A DNA stretch of 64,000 nt from contig JAHBBC010000003.1 of NCBI GenBank assembly GCA_019915015.1, forward strand, positions 1,550,001 to 1,614,000, written 5' to 3'. Position numbers and translations under genes: made by a program. Shown here piece after piece: positions 1 to 13,524 of this stretch; position 1 is the stretch's first letter; the number at the start of each line of letters is the position of its first letter. Below the pieces are notes generated by a model. That model saw nothing but the letters and a program-made list of their open reading frames with translations, did not search any database and had not been told where the DNA came from. Origin of the DNA: Auriscalpium vulgare. Lineage: Eukaryota; Basidiomycota; Agaricomycetes; Russulales; Auriscalpiaceae.

Positions 1-372
1 GAGGCAGCAGCGGCTCAGCGCGCATCGGGATCGGCCCCTTCCGCTGTCCGCGATGCGCCCGCGATGCCACAAACGCGCACGGGCGGGGGCACGATGCAGG
101 CGCCAGGCCGGCCCCGCGCCACCGCCCGGAAGAGAAGAACGAGGGCCGCGTCGTCGCCCGCTGCATCTTCCGGCGAGGAAGACGCGTCTGGAGATAATGT
201 CCAGAGTGCAGCGGCGGGCGGGCGCCCGACGAAGAGGGCGCGGCGCTCTGGCGCGAACATGCCGCCGCCGGCAACGGATCGAGTGCTGCGAGCGCGTCGG
301 GGGAAGAGCGCCGCGAAGGAGGCTGAGGAGAGGGCACAGGAGGATGCATACCGGCGTGCTGTCGCGAGCTGA
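1..372 (+). CDS. 3' end of unknown basic, probably nuclear protein
   Basis: Frame 1 is open from the window edge to a TGA at 370-372, so this is the last 123 codons of a gene that begins outside the window. The visible part is low complexity: Ala/Arg/Gly-rich with two clusters of basic residues (ATARKRRTR near residue 40 and GGRPTKRARR near residue 73) that look like nuclear localisation signals, and an acidic patch between them (SSGEEDASGD). It ends in a Lys/Glu/Ala-rich, possibly helical tail. No domain is recognisable, so no function is offered. It converges on TRM61, whose stop codon is 200 bp further on. An internal ATG at 64 could start a short ORF, but the frame stays open upstream, so a truncated gene is the simpler reading. 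Confidence 0.5.
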   Translation, partial: EAAAAQRASGSAPSAVRDAPAMPQTRTGGGTMQAPGRPRATARKRRTRAASSPAASSGEEDASGDNVQSAAAGGRPTKRARRSGANMPPPATDRVLRARRGKSAAKEAEERAQEDAYRRAVAS

Positions 373-572
373 ACGCGCGCGATGAGTCTATATTATCGTA
401 TCCCCTCCACACATACTATTTGCCGTTTCGTGCGGACGCTTCTTTTTAATGCGCTCGGAGCGGCTCATGCCGTGAGTCTTCAATCGAAAATTTGCGGATG
501 ATGAGCGCGGGCGAGTAGGCGGTGTGACGACTCGGAGGCTTTGCATGCACGTTTCAGGGACTGGAACATTTC

Positions 573-2146
573 TCATTGCGAGGGAGCGGCATGCGCGCTA
601 GGCAGCAGCCGCGCAAAGGTGAGATAAGACGTGTGACCACGGACTTCCTGTACGACCTTCGACACGATCTGCATCGCCGGAGGGGCATCACCCGGGTCCG
701 CCTCCCCCGCCGCCGCCCCCGCCTCGGCCGCCGTCTCGCGCACGGCGGCGCCCGGCATCTCCACGTCCTCCGCGCGCGCGCCGGCGTCCGCGTCCGTCTT
801 GGCCTTTTTCGGCTCGAGCTCGTCCGCGTCCTCTTCGCGCTTGCGCTTCTCCGCGTGGCGCGTGCGCGCGGTCGCGATCTGGATGAGCCGCTTTTCCTCA
901 CGCACCCGCGCGGCGTCCTTGAGCTTCGCGGAGATGCTGGACACGGACGGGAGCGCGGGGACCTGGTTGACTTCGTGCGGGCGCAGAAGCGTCTCGTACA
1001 TGGTGATGTCTGCGCTGCCTGCCGTGAGCGGCATCGCGCATAAACGATGGATCCTGCGCACCTGTGAACCCGGACTCGTTCAGCGCACTGACCGTGCGCA
1101 GAACCTGCTCTATACACGGGCTGAAGCAGCATATCCGCCCGGCCCGGTCGTTCTGCAGGGAACATGGGTCACAAAGGCGTATGGGAGGACGCAACGCCAC
1201 GCACTCGCAACGCGGTTTTCGCGTGTTCGACAGCCTCCCACGGGGCAGGCAGGTCTAAGAACACTGGCGAGTCGGGTCGGCCCGCGGTATCACAAAAGGC
1301 ACGGGGAGCGATGCGTTACGTACCCGCGTCCGCGGCGCCCGCCACGGTGAAGCCATCCTTGCAGACATTCCGGTGCGTGAGGCTGACAATGTCCGCCATG
1401 CCGTGGCGCGAAAATTCCTCCCTGTACGCTCGTTCGGCTTCGCGCGGGTCAGTGAATGGACGCGTACGTACCGGGCTTTGCCGGCGCGAGCCTCGTGAAA
1501 TTCGTATGAATGAACTTTGCCTGCGGGGCCGACAGTGCGCGCGACGGAGTGCGTGAATGAGCCTGAGCCGGTGCCTGTGGACTGTGTCAGCTGACGGGTA
1601 GGGCAGGCATGGCGCGAAGGCGGGGAAAGATAGACGTGGGTGCGCGAGATCTGGGCGGTGCGGCGAAGGGCTGGCGATGGACCAGCGGTGTGGTAGCGAG
1701 GGCCAGGGCGGCGCGGCACATGGACGGAAGGATGGACGGCATGACGAAGGCCTGATGGAAGCGAGGACTCACCGGCCTCGACCACGATTGCACCCGGGCG
1801 AATGTCGAGCCAAGACGTGATGAAGGCGATGTCGGCGAGATAGAGGATTTGCGTGCGGTGGGGGAGGGCGAGCGTCCAGAGCTCTGGGGTCGGGCGCAGG
1901 AGGTGGATGAAGCCTGTGCCTGTGCGTGGGCGGACTTTGGAGCCGTACGGGAGGCCGACAAAGTCAGCATGGCGGTAGTTGCCAAACCTGCTGTTGAAGT
2001 CGGCGCCGGGGGTGACGACGAGGGACTGGATCATGTCGCGGGTCTGGGGGAGATGCTGAGCAGGGCTCGCGAGTGGTGGGGAGAGGGCGCACCAGCCAGA
2101 CGACGAGGAGGTCGCCCACGGCGATGTGCGTGCTGGTGGCCCACAT
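573..2146 (-). CDS. TRM61: tRNA (adenine-58-N1)-methyltransferase catalytic subunit TRM61 (GCD14)
   Basis: Seven exons (2146-2093, 2043-1773, 1574-1472, 1421-1324, 1263-1205, 1152-1062, 1018-573) give 373 residues. The family uses S-adenosylmethionine to methylate A58 of tRNA in a nuclear complex with TRM6. Seen in the sequence: the N-terminal beta domain beginning MWATSTHIAVGDLLVVWL; the family signature LLRPTPELWTLALPHRTQIL; the SAM-binding motif VVEAGTGSGSFTHSVART at about 105-122; VFLDLPAPWEAVEHA, the motif IV region; CCFSPCIEQVLRT; and the C-terminal GHTSYLTFA found at the end of Trm61 proteins. An acidic/basic low-complexity insert (about 280-340) precedes this tail. Introns are 43-60 nt except one of 198 nt, which is itself open in frame. 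It shares a 208-bp divergent promoter with the PAS gene at 2355. Product identification is secure; the largest intron deserves transcript support. Confidence 0.93.
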
Positions 2147-2354
2147 CTGGATCAGCGGGCGAGAGTCAGCACGGGCGGGTCAGGCTAAGGTTGAGATGGC
2201 GGGCAAAAGCTGGATCTCGCGTGGAGAGCCCTTGCGCTGGGCCCCCGCACTGTTCGCTCCCGCAAGACCCTCGCCACCCTGCCGGTTTCCGTCTTAAATC
2301 AAATCCACGCGCGCGTCACGGTCGACCTTCCTTCCCCGCTCTTTCTCTGCCCCC

Positions 2355-3849
2355 ATGGACGCCTCTTCACCGCCCTGTCTCTCCTTCAGTCCGTATATCC
2401 CCTCCATCCTCTCCCCCGCCCCCGCTCACCTCCCCCAGTCGGCATCGTCGACTTCACAGAGAATGTGGGCTTCTCCCTCTCCTCCTCCACCCACCCCCGC
2501 TCAATTCATGCCTGCCCATAGGCTCGATGGGTCTTCCTCACAGAGTCTGTGAGCGACCTCCTCGGTCCGTCTGTCCTCAGCATCCCGCCCTCCGTTTCCC
2601 CCTCAGTCTTACCTCCGTGTCCTAGGCTACGAGCCACACGAGCTCGTCGGGAAACCATCGCTTGACCTCGTCCACCCCGACGAGTTTCCCTCAGTGAAGC
2701 TGCTACACTAGTACGTCGGCAACCGCTTTTTACCCTTCTCTCTCATATACGCTCCTGCAGCGACACCATCCGCCAGGACAAAGCCGCCGTCCTCGCCTAT
2801 CTTCGCCTCAAGCACAAAGACCCGTACAAGGGCTATGTCCTGTGCGCGATAGTGGGCAATCTCGCTTCGTATCATACGATGATCATACCGACTTCGTCCA
2901 TAGTCGCGCACCGTGGCTTACAATGTCTTAGTCGGCAGCGTCTCTTTCGCCGCCATGGGGCCAAAGGCTATGCACAACGCGTCGACCGCGCAGGAAGTCA
3001 CAATTATCACACCTTCTGCAACAAATTTTGAATTCAGGGTAGACGCTCGTCTACCTGACACCTCCGTGTGCGCGCTAACGCATCCCCTTGCCCTCCTAGC
3101 GATGGGGCGACCCATCCCCAATGCCGCCGAGTCCCATTTCAAGGGAGGGCTCGGTTGTCTCCCTCGAATCCCCACTAGCATCCAACTCACCGACTACTCC
3201 GTCCGATACCGACTCTTCCTCGCGGAAGACAGGGTCCACGTCCGGAAGCAGCGCAAGCAAGACCTCCCGACGAGGTGCAGACCCCGCGACCACGGCCATC
3301 ACGTTCGATCCACTACCGAAGCAGTCCGTCCGCACGGCGTTGATCCTTGACCGCTTCTCAATGAATTGCCCCATCATTTACTGCTCAAATGATAGCTTCC
3401 TCTCGACCACTACCGTCATGGGCCGCAGCTTCTTCGACTTTGTCGCCAAGAAAGACGAGACCCTCGTGCGCAGTTGGATGGACGCCGTGAAAGGGTGGGG
3501 CGTGAACGAGCGCGGCCAGCCGAGCGACGGCGGGTTCGGCTTTGGCAAGTTCTCGCTCTGGCTGCACGGCCGCGACTCGAGGTAAGCTGCGCGCGGCTGC
3601 CTCCCCGACCGTCGACTCACGCCCTGCAGCGACAAGCAGCCGGACTCACCGCCACAGCGACAGCGTCTCGGCGGTCGACCGATGCCTGGCCAAGTACACG
3701 CGGCGCGAAGTTCGCACAGCGCCGCCCCCGGGTCCGCACGGCCTCGTGTGCGAGCCCGCACGTCGACGTCCGACCAGGAGATGCCTGTTGATGCCATCTT
3801 TTCTGCGCATTCGGATGGCCTCATGGTCATCCTGCGCCACGCCGCCTAG
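2355..3849 (+). CDS. Two-PAS-domain protein, putative sensor/transcription co-regulator
   Basis: Eight exons (2355-2388, 2439-2464, 2522-2564, 2626-2710, 2761-2851, 2904-3038, 3100-3581, 3630-3849) encode 371 residues. PAS domain 1 (about 11-138) carries the typical start IVDFTENARWVFLTES followed by LLGYEPHELVGKPSLDLVHP. A second, weaker PAS-like region lies at about 215-310 (ILDRFSMNCPIIYCSND ... GRSFFDFV). Between them is a Ser/Thr-rich linker. PAS domains bind small ligands or partner proteins. The LOV flavin-binding cysteine motif (GRNCRFLQ type) of White Collar-1 is absent, so blue-light sensing is not supported. No kinase, DNA-binding or zinc-finger domain follows. The C-terminus is disordered and basic. 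Exon frames and splice sites agree throughout. The biological role is unknown. Confidence 0.85.
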
Positions 3850-5922
3850 TCGCCCCCCCTCTCGGTTCGACCTCGCGATCTGCACGAAGCGCACCGTCTT
3901 GCCTGTGATTCTGTTTGTACACCGCCCGCTGTGTTTTTGCTTTGCCGAGTCTGTACTTAAATACCTTCTTAGTGTGTGTCTCATAGACAGCGATCTAAGC
4001 TTCGATGTAAGCTACGATGGTGTTGCCAGTACGTCCTTCTGTCGTCGTCCATACGTGATATTTAGGTACGCGCGTCGTTGAAATGGGAGCTCCTGCTCCG
4101 TGAACGGCGAGATCTCGCATGTGAGCGCACAATTCCGGCGACACTTCGAAAACAACATCCGGTTCAGAGTTCAACGATCTTCTGCGCGCGTCCATCAGGC
4201 CTTCCGAACAGCGGCACTCCGCTCAGCATAGGCGGAGATAAGTGTGTCGGTGAGCACCACCGCCTTTGACCTGCGCATGCCTAAGCGTTTTGGTCTGTGC
4301 AGCTCCAGTCACAAGGCCAACTCGACGGTATTTAGGGAATCTTTGGGAGCTGGCGGCCATCTCGGACGCGCCAGCGGGCCGTCTGCCCTGCGCAGCCTTC
4401 GTTGACGGCTACATCGTGTCCAAATATCAATCTCGGACATCATGTGCGTGCGTGGATGTCTGCCATTGGTCCTGGCATATCCGGACAGGCATTCAAACCC
4501 CTGGCCAGAAGGTTTGCACAAATTTCCATTTGCCTATGTATACGCTGCTCTATCTATGGCTCCATTCCCAGCTGTCTGCCGTCTCCAGGGGATTTATTAT
4601 CGCCCCCATGCCTTGTGACTAGCAGCCGGTGACGCGATAAAGCCTCCCTCTCTTCGGATAGCGCAGGCAGATAAGTGCTGTGTCGTCACGGCCGCCGTGC
4701 GGCTCCGCGAGGCTATCTCGCGGCATGGCCGCCCCCAGAGCGTGCACCGCGCACTGCGGCAGGTTGCAAAGGCCGGAGTTTCGCGGCGACGCACTGCTGG
4801 CTCCAAGTTACGTTAGCGGGTCGAACGCTTGTCCGCCCAGGAACACCAATGGCAGACATGGCCTGGGCGCTCGGTGCGATCAAACGAATGGGCACGAAGC
4901 TGCTTGCAGGCCCTCGACGCCACTGGCGCGACCGAAAGGACAATGCCAGCTGCGCGTCAAGTGTCGGCGCCGGGGAGATCGCTCGGGGCTTCTTGGCGAG
5001 ACCGTGTGGGCTGCAGCTAGCTATGTACGGTCGTGAAACGGGTGTCCATCAGCGGCGGCAACGTTGCTGATTTGATCATGCGGTTCTGAGACTTCCGGCG
5101 GGAACGTTAGACGGCGGGGGGCTGCGTCCATGCCCGTAGAATGGTCGGCGGCGATCAGGGAGGAGACGCGCGTGCGCACCGGTCGTTGCGCACGCTGCTG
5201 TAGAAGACCGACATACGAGGGCATCCGGTGTGCTGCTGTACCTGCGCTCGATGCGATCCTCGCAGAGCGGCGGCGTTGGAAAAGCGGGCCATCGTAACGG
5301 AGGACCGCGGCGTTCGCCCGTACAGGGCTATGCAATCCACTGTTCGGACCAGAGCAGAACGACGTGGCAAATCACGTCGCGGGGGAGCGTGCATACGTAC
5401 CAGCACGAGCGACGAACAGCACCACCATAAGTCATCTTGGCCAGCGATCAGAAGGCGACGCAGTGACGAGAGAATGAGCTTCTTCATTCAACGCGTTGAA
5501 CCTAATTATAATATTGACTGAGCGGTTGGAATCGGCGGAGGGTGCTCGAGGAAGTGGGTTTGATCGCCTGCGAGGTCGACATGGAGAAAAAGAGAAGCCG
5601 TGGCAAGCGAAGTGGTTGATATTGGGCAGCGGTCTATGCCAAAGATGGCTTGAATCTAGGCTGGACGCCGAAGAGCCAAGGACGGACGCAAGGCGGGCGA
5701 GCAACACGAAGAAATCTATAAGGCTAGATGCGCTTTCAGAATACCTCTAGGAGCGATTGTGCCGGCAACAGAAACAGCACGCCTGTTAGCAAGAAAGATA
5801 TCCGGCGACGTGGTTCGCAGAAGGTGTAGGTGTCCCCGGGGTCTCAGTTGACGCGATCGTGACTTCTTTCACAGACCTCCTCCACCGACGAAAAATGCTC
5901 ATACACGTCGAACGGACCTACC
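3850..5922. other. Gene-poor interval
   Basis: About 2.1 kb between the PAS gene and MDE1. It holds the probable 3' UTR of the PAS gene (to about 4020) and the MDE1 promoter. Short ORFs occur on both strands (for example 4675-5070 +, 5021-5335 -), but none shows a recognisable motif, splice-extended frame or signal peptide. I saw no LTR ends, tRNA or inverted repeat that would explain its length. Confidence 0.5.
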
Positions 5923-6955
5923 ATGTCCGCGCAACAATGTGGCGATGAGCTCGTGCTATCCGCCGACCCTCTGCACGTAAGGCGCTCTCCGCCCCGCCCG
6001 CACGACAGCCTACTGATCCCTCCTCGCAGCCCGCCAACCTCATTCCGGAACTCTGCAGGGGATTCTACCATCTAGGCTGGGTGACGGGCACCGGAGGCGG
6101 GATCAGCATCCGTGTGGGGTGAGCAAACGTATGGTTCACCTGATCTGAGCATCCAGTGACGCCCGCACGCAGCGATAAGGTGTACATCGCACCCTCTGGT
6201 GTGCAGAAGGAGCGCATCCAGGCGCCACATATATTCGTCCTGCCCTTCCCCTCGCCCCACGGCGACCGAGTCTTCCTGCGCCGCCCCGGGCTGCATCTTA
6301 AAGAGTCCGCGTGCACGCCGCTCTTCTGGAACGCGTTCGAGCTGCGGGACGCGGGGAGCTGCATCCACACGCACTCGCAGAATGCGGTCATGGCGACGCT
6401 GCTGTGGCCTGGCGACACCTTCAGGATTTCTCATCAAGTACGTACAACGCCTTCTTCTACCTCCTTTGAGCCGCATTTGATGCGATTCTGATGTAGGAGG
6501 CAAGTGGTGAAGTATCGGCATAGGACCTATATTTGACGCGCCATTCAGATGATCAAAGGCGTCCGGATAGGCGGGACGGGGAAGGCGCTCTCCTACCTCG
6601 ACACGCTTGAAATTCCCATCATTGAGAATACCCCCAACGAGGAGGATTTGAAAGATAGCATGGCGGAGGCGATGGTCAAACATCCCGACGCGGCTGCTGT
6701 TCTCGTCCGGCGCCACGGGATCTATGTGTGGGGTTCGTAGCAGATTGCACCTGGTGTTGTGACTTTGAGCTGAGGTTCTCGATAGGCACCGATTGGGAGA
6801 AGGCGAAGACACAGACAGAGGTGCGCGTTCCTTCACTCTCAGGTAATGATGTGCTAGGTCTGACGATGCCGAAGTGTCTCGACTATCTTTTCGAGATCGC
6901 AGTCAAAATGAAAGCCGCTGGATTGCCCGTAGTCTTAGACAATGCTGCGAGCTAA
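5923..6955 (+). CDS. MDE1: Methylthioribulose-1-phosphate dehydratase (class II aldolase family)
   Basis: Six exons (5923-5976, 6030-6118, 6173-6437, 6549-6732, 6786-6820, 6875-6955) encode 235 residues. The enzyme dehydrates 5-methylthioribulose 1-phosphate in the cytosolic methionine salvage pathway, recycling methylthioadenosine from polyamine synthesis. Visible family features: [20 protein letters not shown] near the N-terminus; the phosphate loop [12 protein letters not shown] with its Glu; the zinc ligands His113 and His115 in [15 protein letters not shown]-type segment MIKGVRIGG; and the third histidine in [10 protein letters not shown]. Length is normal for the family. One intron (6438-6548, 111 nt) is longer than its neighbours. 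No other methionine-salvage gene is nearby. Confidence 0.93.
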
Positions 6956-7086
6956 AGTGTACACTGTAGATTATATGGATGTTTCTACGCAGCCTGGTGT
7001 TGTCGCCGATTAGTCTGAAGCGGTCGAGGCCCAGGGACCCCGGAACTCCACATCACGTGAATTTCCCGCCACAATCGCGAAGAACG

Positions 7087-7092
7087 ACGCGT
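7087..7092 (+). promoter_or_regulatory. MluI cell-cycle box-like ACGCGT
   Basis: The hexamer ACGCGT, the core of the MBF/DSC1 site that drives G1/S transcription of replication and repair genes in fungi, lies upstream of the RecQ helicase. A 6-bp match in GC-rich DNA can arise by chance. Confidence 0.3.
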
Positions 7093-7314
7093 CTGATCAA
7101 CGCGCCTCTCAACGTTAACACCTTCGTCATCAACTTGGCCGGCGCACATGGGCTCTCCAGTTGCCTCAAGCTCAAGTGGGGGCTTTACCCGCTATGACAA
7201 GGCAGGCCAATATATCGAACCAAGCCTCCCAACGAATCGGTGCCATCAGTGGGTTGTTGCACCATACAGAGTTGCTCCAGGCTCACAGGTTACTACTGCT
7301 TAGAGTATTCACAG

Positions 7315-11037
<3,723 letters not shown>

Positions 11038-11559
11038 CCTCGTGTGAAGGACATGCGGTCAGTACTTGTCAGATTCTTTCATTTATAAAGCCAGTATCAT
11101 TACAGCTGTTTATTACAGTGCTTCGAGTTGTCTGTCGTGCGCTGGAAGCTCCGCGCCCGTGTCACACGGGTCGCGTCGCGGCGTCTCCGACTCTCTGTTC
11201 TAGTGCTGCTCACCCTATCCCTCAAGGCTCACGCTGCACCTTCCGCTAGTATACCTCTGCTCTATCCCAAAGGTCCCTACTCCTCCGTGATCGTCTGTAA
11301 GTTCTACGAAGATGAATGATAGGGAGCATTCCGATGTCGACATGCGACTCTGATCCTCAGTTGGATGACATGTGGTTCCCCCCACAGTTGATTCACGAGT
11401 CAGTACGAGCGTTACACTGACAGCTGCCATCATCATGCATACATCCGATGGCTCATCAACCACTTGACCGGTGTGTTCTGACTCGGGGAGCTCATAGTCC
11501 CTATATAAGTCAACACGGTAGGTTCATGTATTGCCAGATCCTGACACTAAAGAGTCATC
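11038..11559. other. Intergenic; promoter of ABM-like gene copy A
   Basis: From about 11289 onward the sequence resembles the region upstream of copy B (from about 13147), marking the left boundary of the duplicated unit. A short stretch at about 11290-11335, read on the minus strand, resembles part of the decayed exon-like fragment upstream of copy B. A TATA box lies at 11502-11508. Confidence 0.55.
11502..11508 (+). promoter_or_regulatory. TATA box of ABM-like copy A
   Basis: TATATAA, 52 nt upstream of the ATG at 11560. The corresponding position in copy B reads GCGTATAA (about 13466-13473), a weaker match. Confidence 0.6.
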
Positions 11560-12458
11560 ATGCCTGGCGCAAACGGAAAGGACGATGACTTTCGGCACTA
11601 TGCATTCGAGGTCGCCTACGCACCAGCTTCAGACGCATACATCGCAGACCAGACGACCATTCGGCCCGCTTTCGAGCTCTTGCGCAAGTACGATGGAGTA
11701 CACGAGTAAGCATCGAGTGCTTGGGTTATCAAACTTGCTTTCCGCTCACCCCATGACCGCTGGCTTTCAGGATCTACAGCGGCGTCGAGCTCGAGGACCC
11801 TAGTATCCTGGTGGCGATCGGTCAGTCATTTACTCGTTTGTTGAGGAGGATGTGCTGAGGTAGACTGCAGCCTGGGACTCACTGGACGCGCACCAGGCGT
11901 ACGAGAAGCAGCCGGTGTACAAATCGTACATCGACTACCTCACTCCCTGTCTAAAGGGCGGCGCAACCCCGGTGCATGTCTACTTCACGGCAAACCCCAT
12001 GCCTGCGTTCAACGCCGCGGTGACCGAGGTTATATGGGTGACGCCCAAGGCTGGCGACGCGAACCAGGCGGCGACCCTCAAGACGCTTGACAAGATCCTG
12101 GAGTTTGCAAATAATTCGCCGGACAGTCTGATCCACGCGTCGTACGGCAGTGTCCTTGAGAACGCGGGCACATTTTGCGTCGTCATAGGGTGGTCGAGCT
12201 TCAAGGTCAGCTCGTTGATCAGAGATTCCGAACACATGCTGACTTGCAGGAAAGGCGCAAGTGAGGCCGAAGACGTACCCGACTGTCGGGAACATCATCG
12301 GAGATGGCTTGCAACTGGCGAAGGCAATTCTGAAGCTGGTGCGAAACACAGTGTTGGGCGATCCACAGGGGAGCACGGCGCTGGAGCCGATTATCATCGA
12401 GTTGACTGGGAAGGCGGTCGTGGAACCTGCGCATTGCGCGTTGACCAAGTTCGTATAG
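11560..12458 (+). CDS. ABM-like dimeric alpha/beta-barrel protein, copy A
   Basis: Four exons (11560-11705, 11771-11820, 11871-12205, 12255-12458) encode 244 residues. The predicted fold is the ferredoxin-like dimeric alpha/beta barrel of antibiotic-biosynthesis-monooxygenase (ABM)/stress-responsive proteins: a strand-helix unit EVAYAPASDAYIADQT, the characteristic AIAWDSLDAHQAYEKQP (helix after a Trp), and a second half-repeat VTEVIWVTPKAGDANQ ... FCVVIGWSSFKAQ. The last exon uses an AG 7 nt past the first available AG; this keeps the frame open and matches copy B. No catalytic residue can be assigned and the substrate is unknown. It is about 90 percent identical to copy B by eye, including intron positions. 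No signal peptide. Confidence 0.8.
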
Positions 12459-12892
12459 AGACTGAAGCGACCTTGTTTGTGTACGCCCTCGATAATGCAT
12501 GCATACCTCCGAGTCCGAAAGCAGTTAAGGCCACCTCGTATATATGCCAGCGTCCATCAGCTGAGCGGTGGATGCGTATCGTCGGCGATGGACTCGACGA
12601 GAAGGATGATATTATTGGTCCGATGCAGCCTATCAGTAAAAGTACCGAAAACTTGTGAGGCTTATAAGTGCTTATCTGAAAGCTCTCACGGCCCAGAATA
12701 TATTTGAATCATCTATGGGTCTCGATTGTCATAACATGTCGATACGAATCCCAGGCGAAATGTTGTAGTTTGGACATAGGGAATATGTTCACACAGTTAC
12801 AGGCATTGTCGATCAGGTAGATACAGAGATAGGGCTGGGTTAGCGGGGTTTTACATAAGATAAGCACTTGTAATCTTTTGCCGATCGGCTCC

Positions 12893-13110
12893 CTGACGCC
12901 TTTAACTTCGTGTCAGCGACACGGACCACATGCCTGCTGCAGCCAATGTCGCGTCGTTTTGCAGTTGACGAGAGCAAGCGTGCCGAGTGTTGCTTCCGGC
13001 GCTGGAGTTCACAGAGCTGCACGGGCCTACACCTCCCCCACCGACTTATCATAACCCTCGTCAGTTTCGTGGAAGCGCAGCCCACTCGATTCAGTGTAGT
13101 CTAGTTATGG
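12893..13110 (-). pseudogene. Truncated relic of the F-box gene 3' end
   Basis: This segment matches 14645-14890, the last about 80 codons of the intact F-box gene on the same strand. Shared blocks include the region around CTTCGTGTCAGCGACACGG, a 26-base identical block (12962-12987 versus about 14723-14748), and the stretch around CCGACTTATCATAACCCTC. The relic has lost internal stretches and its frame, and has no 5' part, so it cannot encode a protein. It shows that the ABM duplication carried along the end of the neighbouring convergent gene. Confidence 0.8.
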
Positions 13111-13169
13111 CCACAAAGTATTCCTCTGATCAATATCCCTTTCACACGATAGTCTGTAAGTGCTAAGAA

Positions 13170-13335
13170 GATGAACGATAGGGAGCATTCCATTCATCAG
13201 CACGCTCTCTTCCGTGTCCTTCTCGGCCCAGGCTTCCTCGAGGATCTCTGCAAGTGTCTATGAAATGCCTGATGAGGTCTCGGACAAGCCGGAATCGGGC
13301 TCGAATGACGGCGGGGTACTCCAGTAGTAGACATG
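13170..13335 (-). pseudogene. Exon-like coding relic upstream of ABM-like copy B
   Basis: On the minus strand this reads as two open segments, one giving LEYPAVIRARFRLVRDLIRH and, after an intron-like break, EILEEAWAEKDTEESVLMNG followed by MLPIVHLLSTY. The composition is protein-like, yet no start, further exons or downstream part is present. Copy A retains only the end of it (near 11290-11335). I do not recognise the family. It may be a fragment of a gene that once flanked the duplicated unit. Confidence 0.4.
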
Positions 13336-13524
13336 CCGCGATGTTCTTTAGTTGGACAACATGTGTTTCCCCACAAAAAGCAACCTTGAAGCTTGACCAG
13401 TGCGTTCCAACCTGTTCCAACCCGCGGAGCTCACACGACCCGCTCTTGCGCGTGATAGTCCCTAGCGTATAAGTTAACAGGCGGCGGCCCATTTATTGCG
13501 AAATCCTGACACCCGAGAGTCATC

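Larger units (their letters stand above)
12459..13524. other. Spacer between ABM-like copies with duplicated relics
   Basis: The first about 180 nt match the 3' flank of copy B. Positions about 12893-13110 are a decayed copy of the 3' end of the F-box gene. From about 13147 to 13524 is the duplicated 5' flank of copy B, containing an exon-like relic. The stretch 12660-12890 has no recognisable content. Confidence 0.6.

Noticed and set aside
554..1165. Minus-strand Arg/Ser-rich ORF of 203 codons
   Set aside because: It is another frame of TRM61; low-complexity Arg/Ser content comes from GC-rich antiphase translation.
12261..12458. Separate 65-codon ORF at the end of ABM-like copy A (and the same in copy B)
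   Set aside because: It begins with GTG and is the last exon of the ABM-like gene when the acceptor at 12254 is used.
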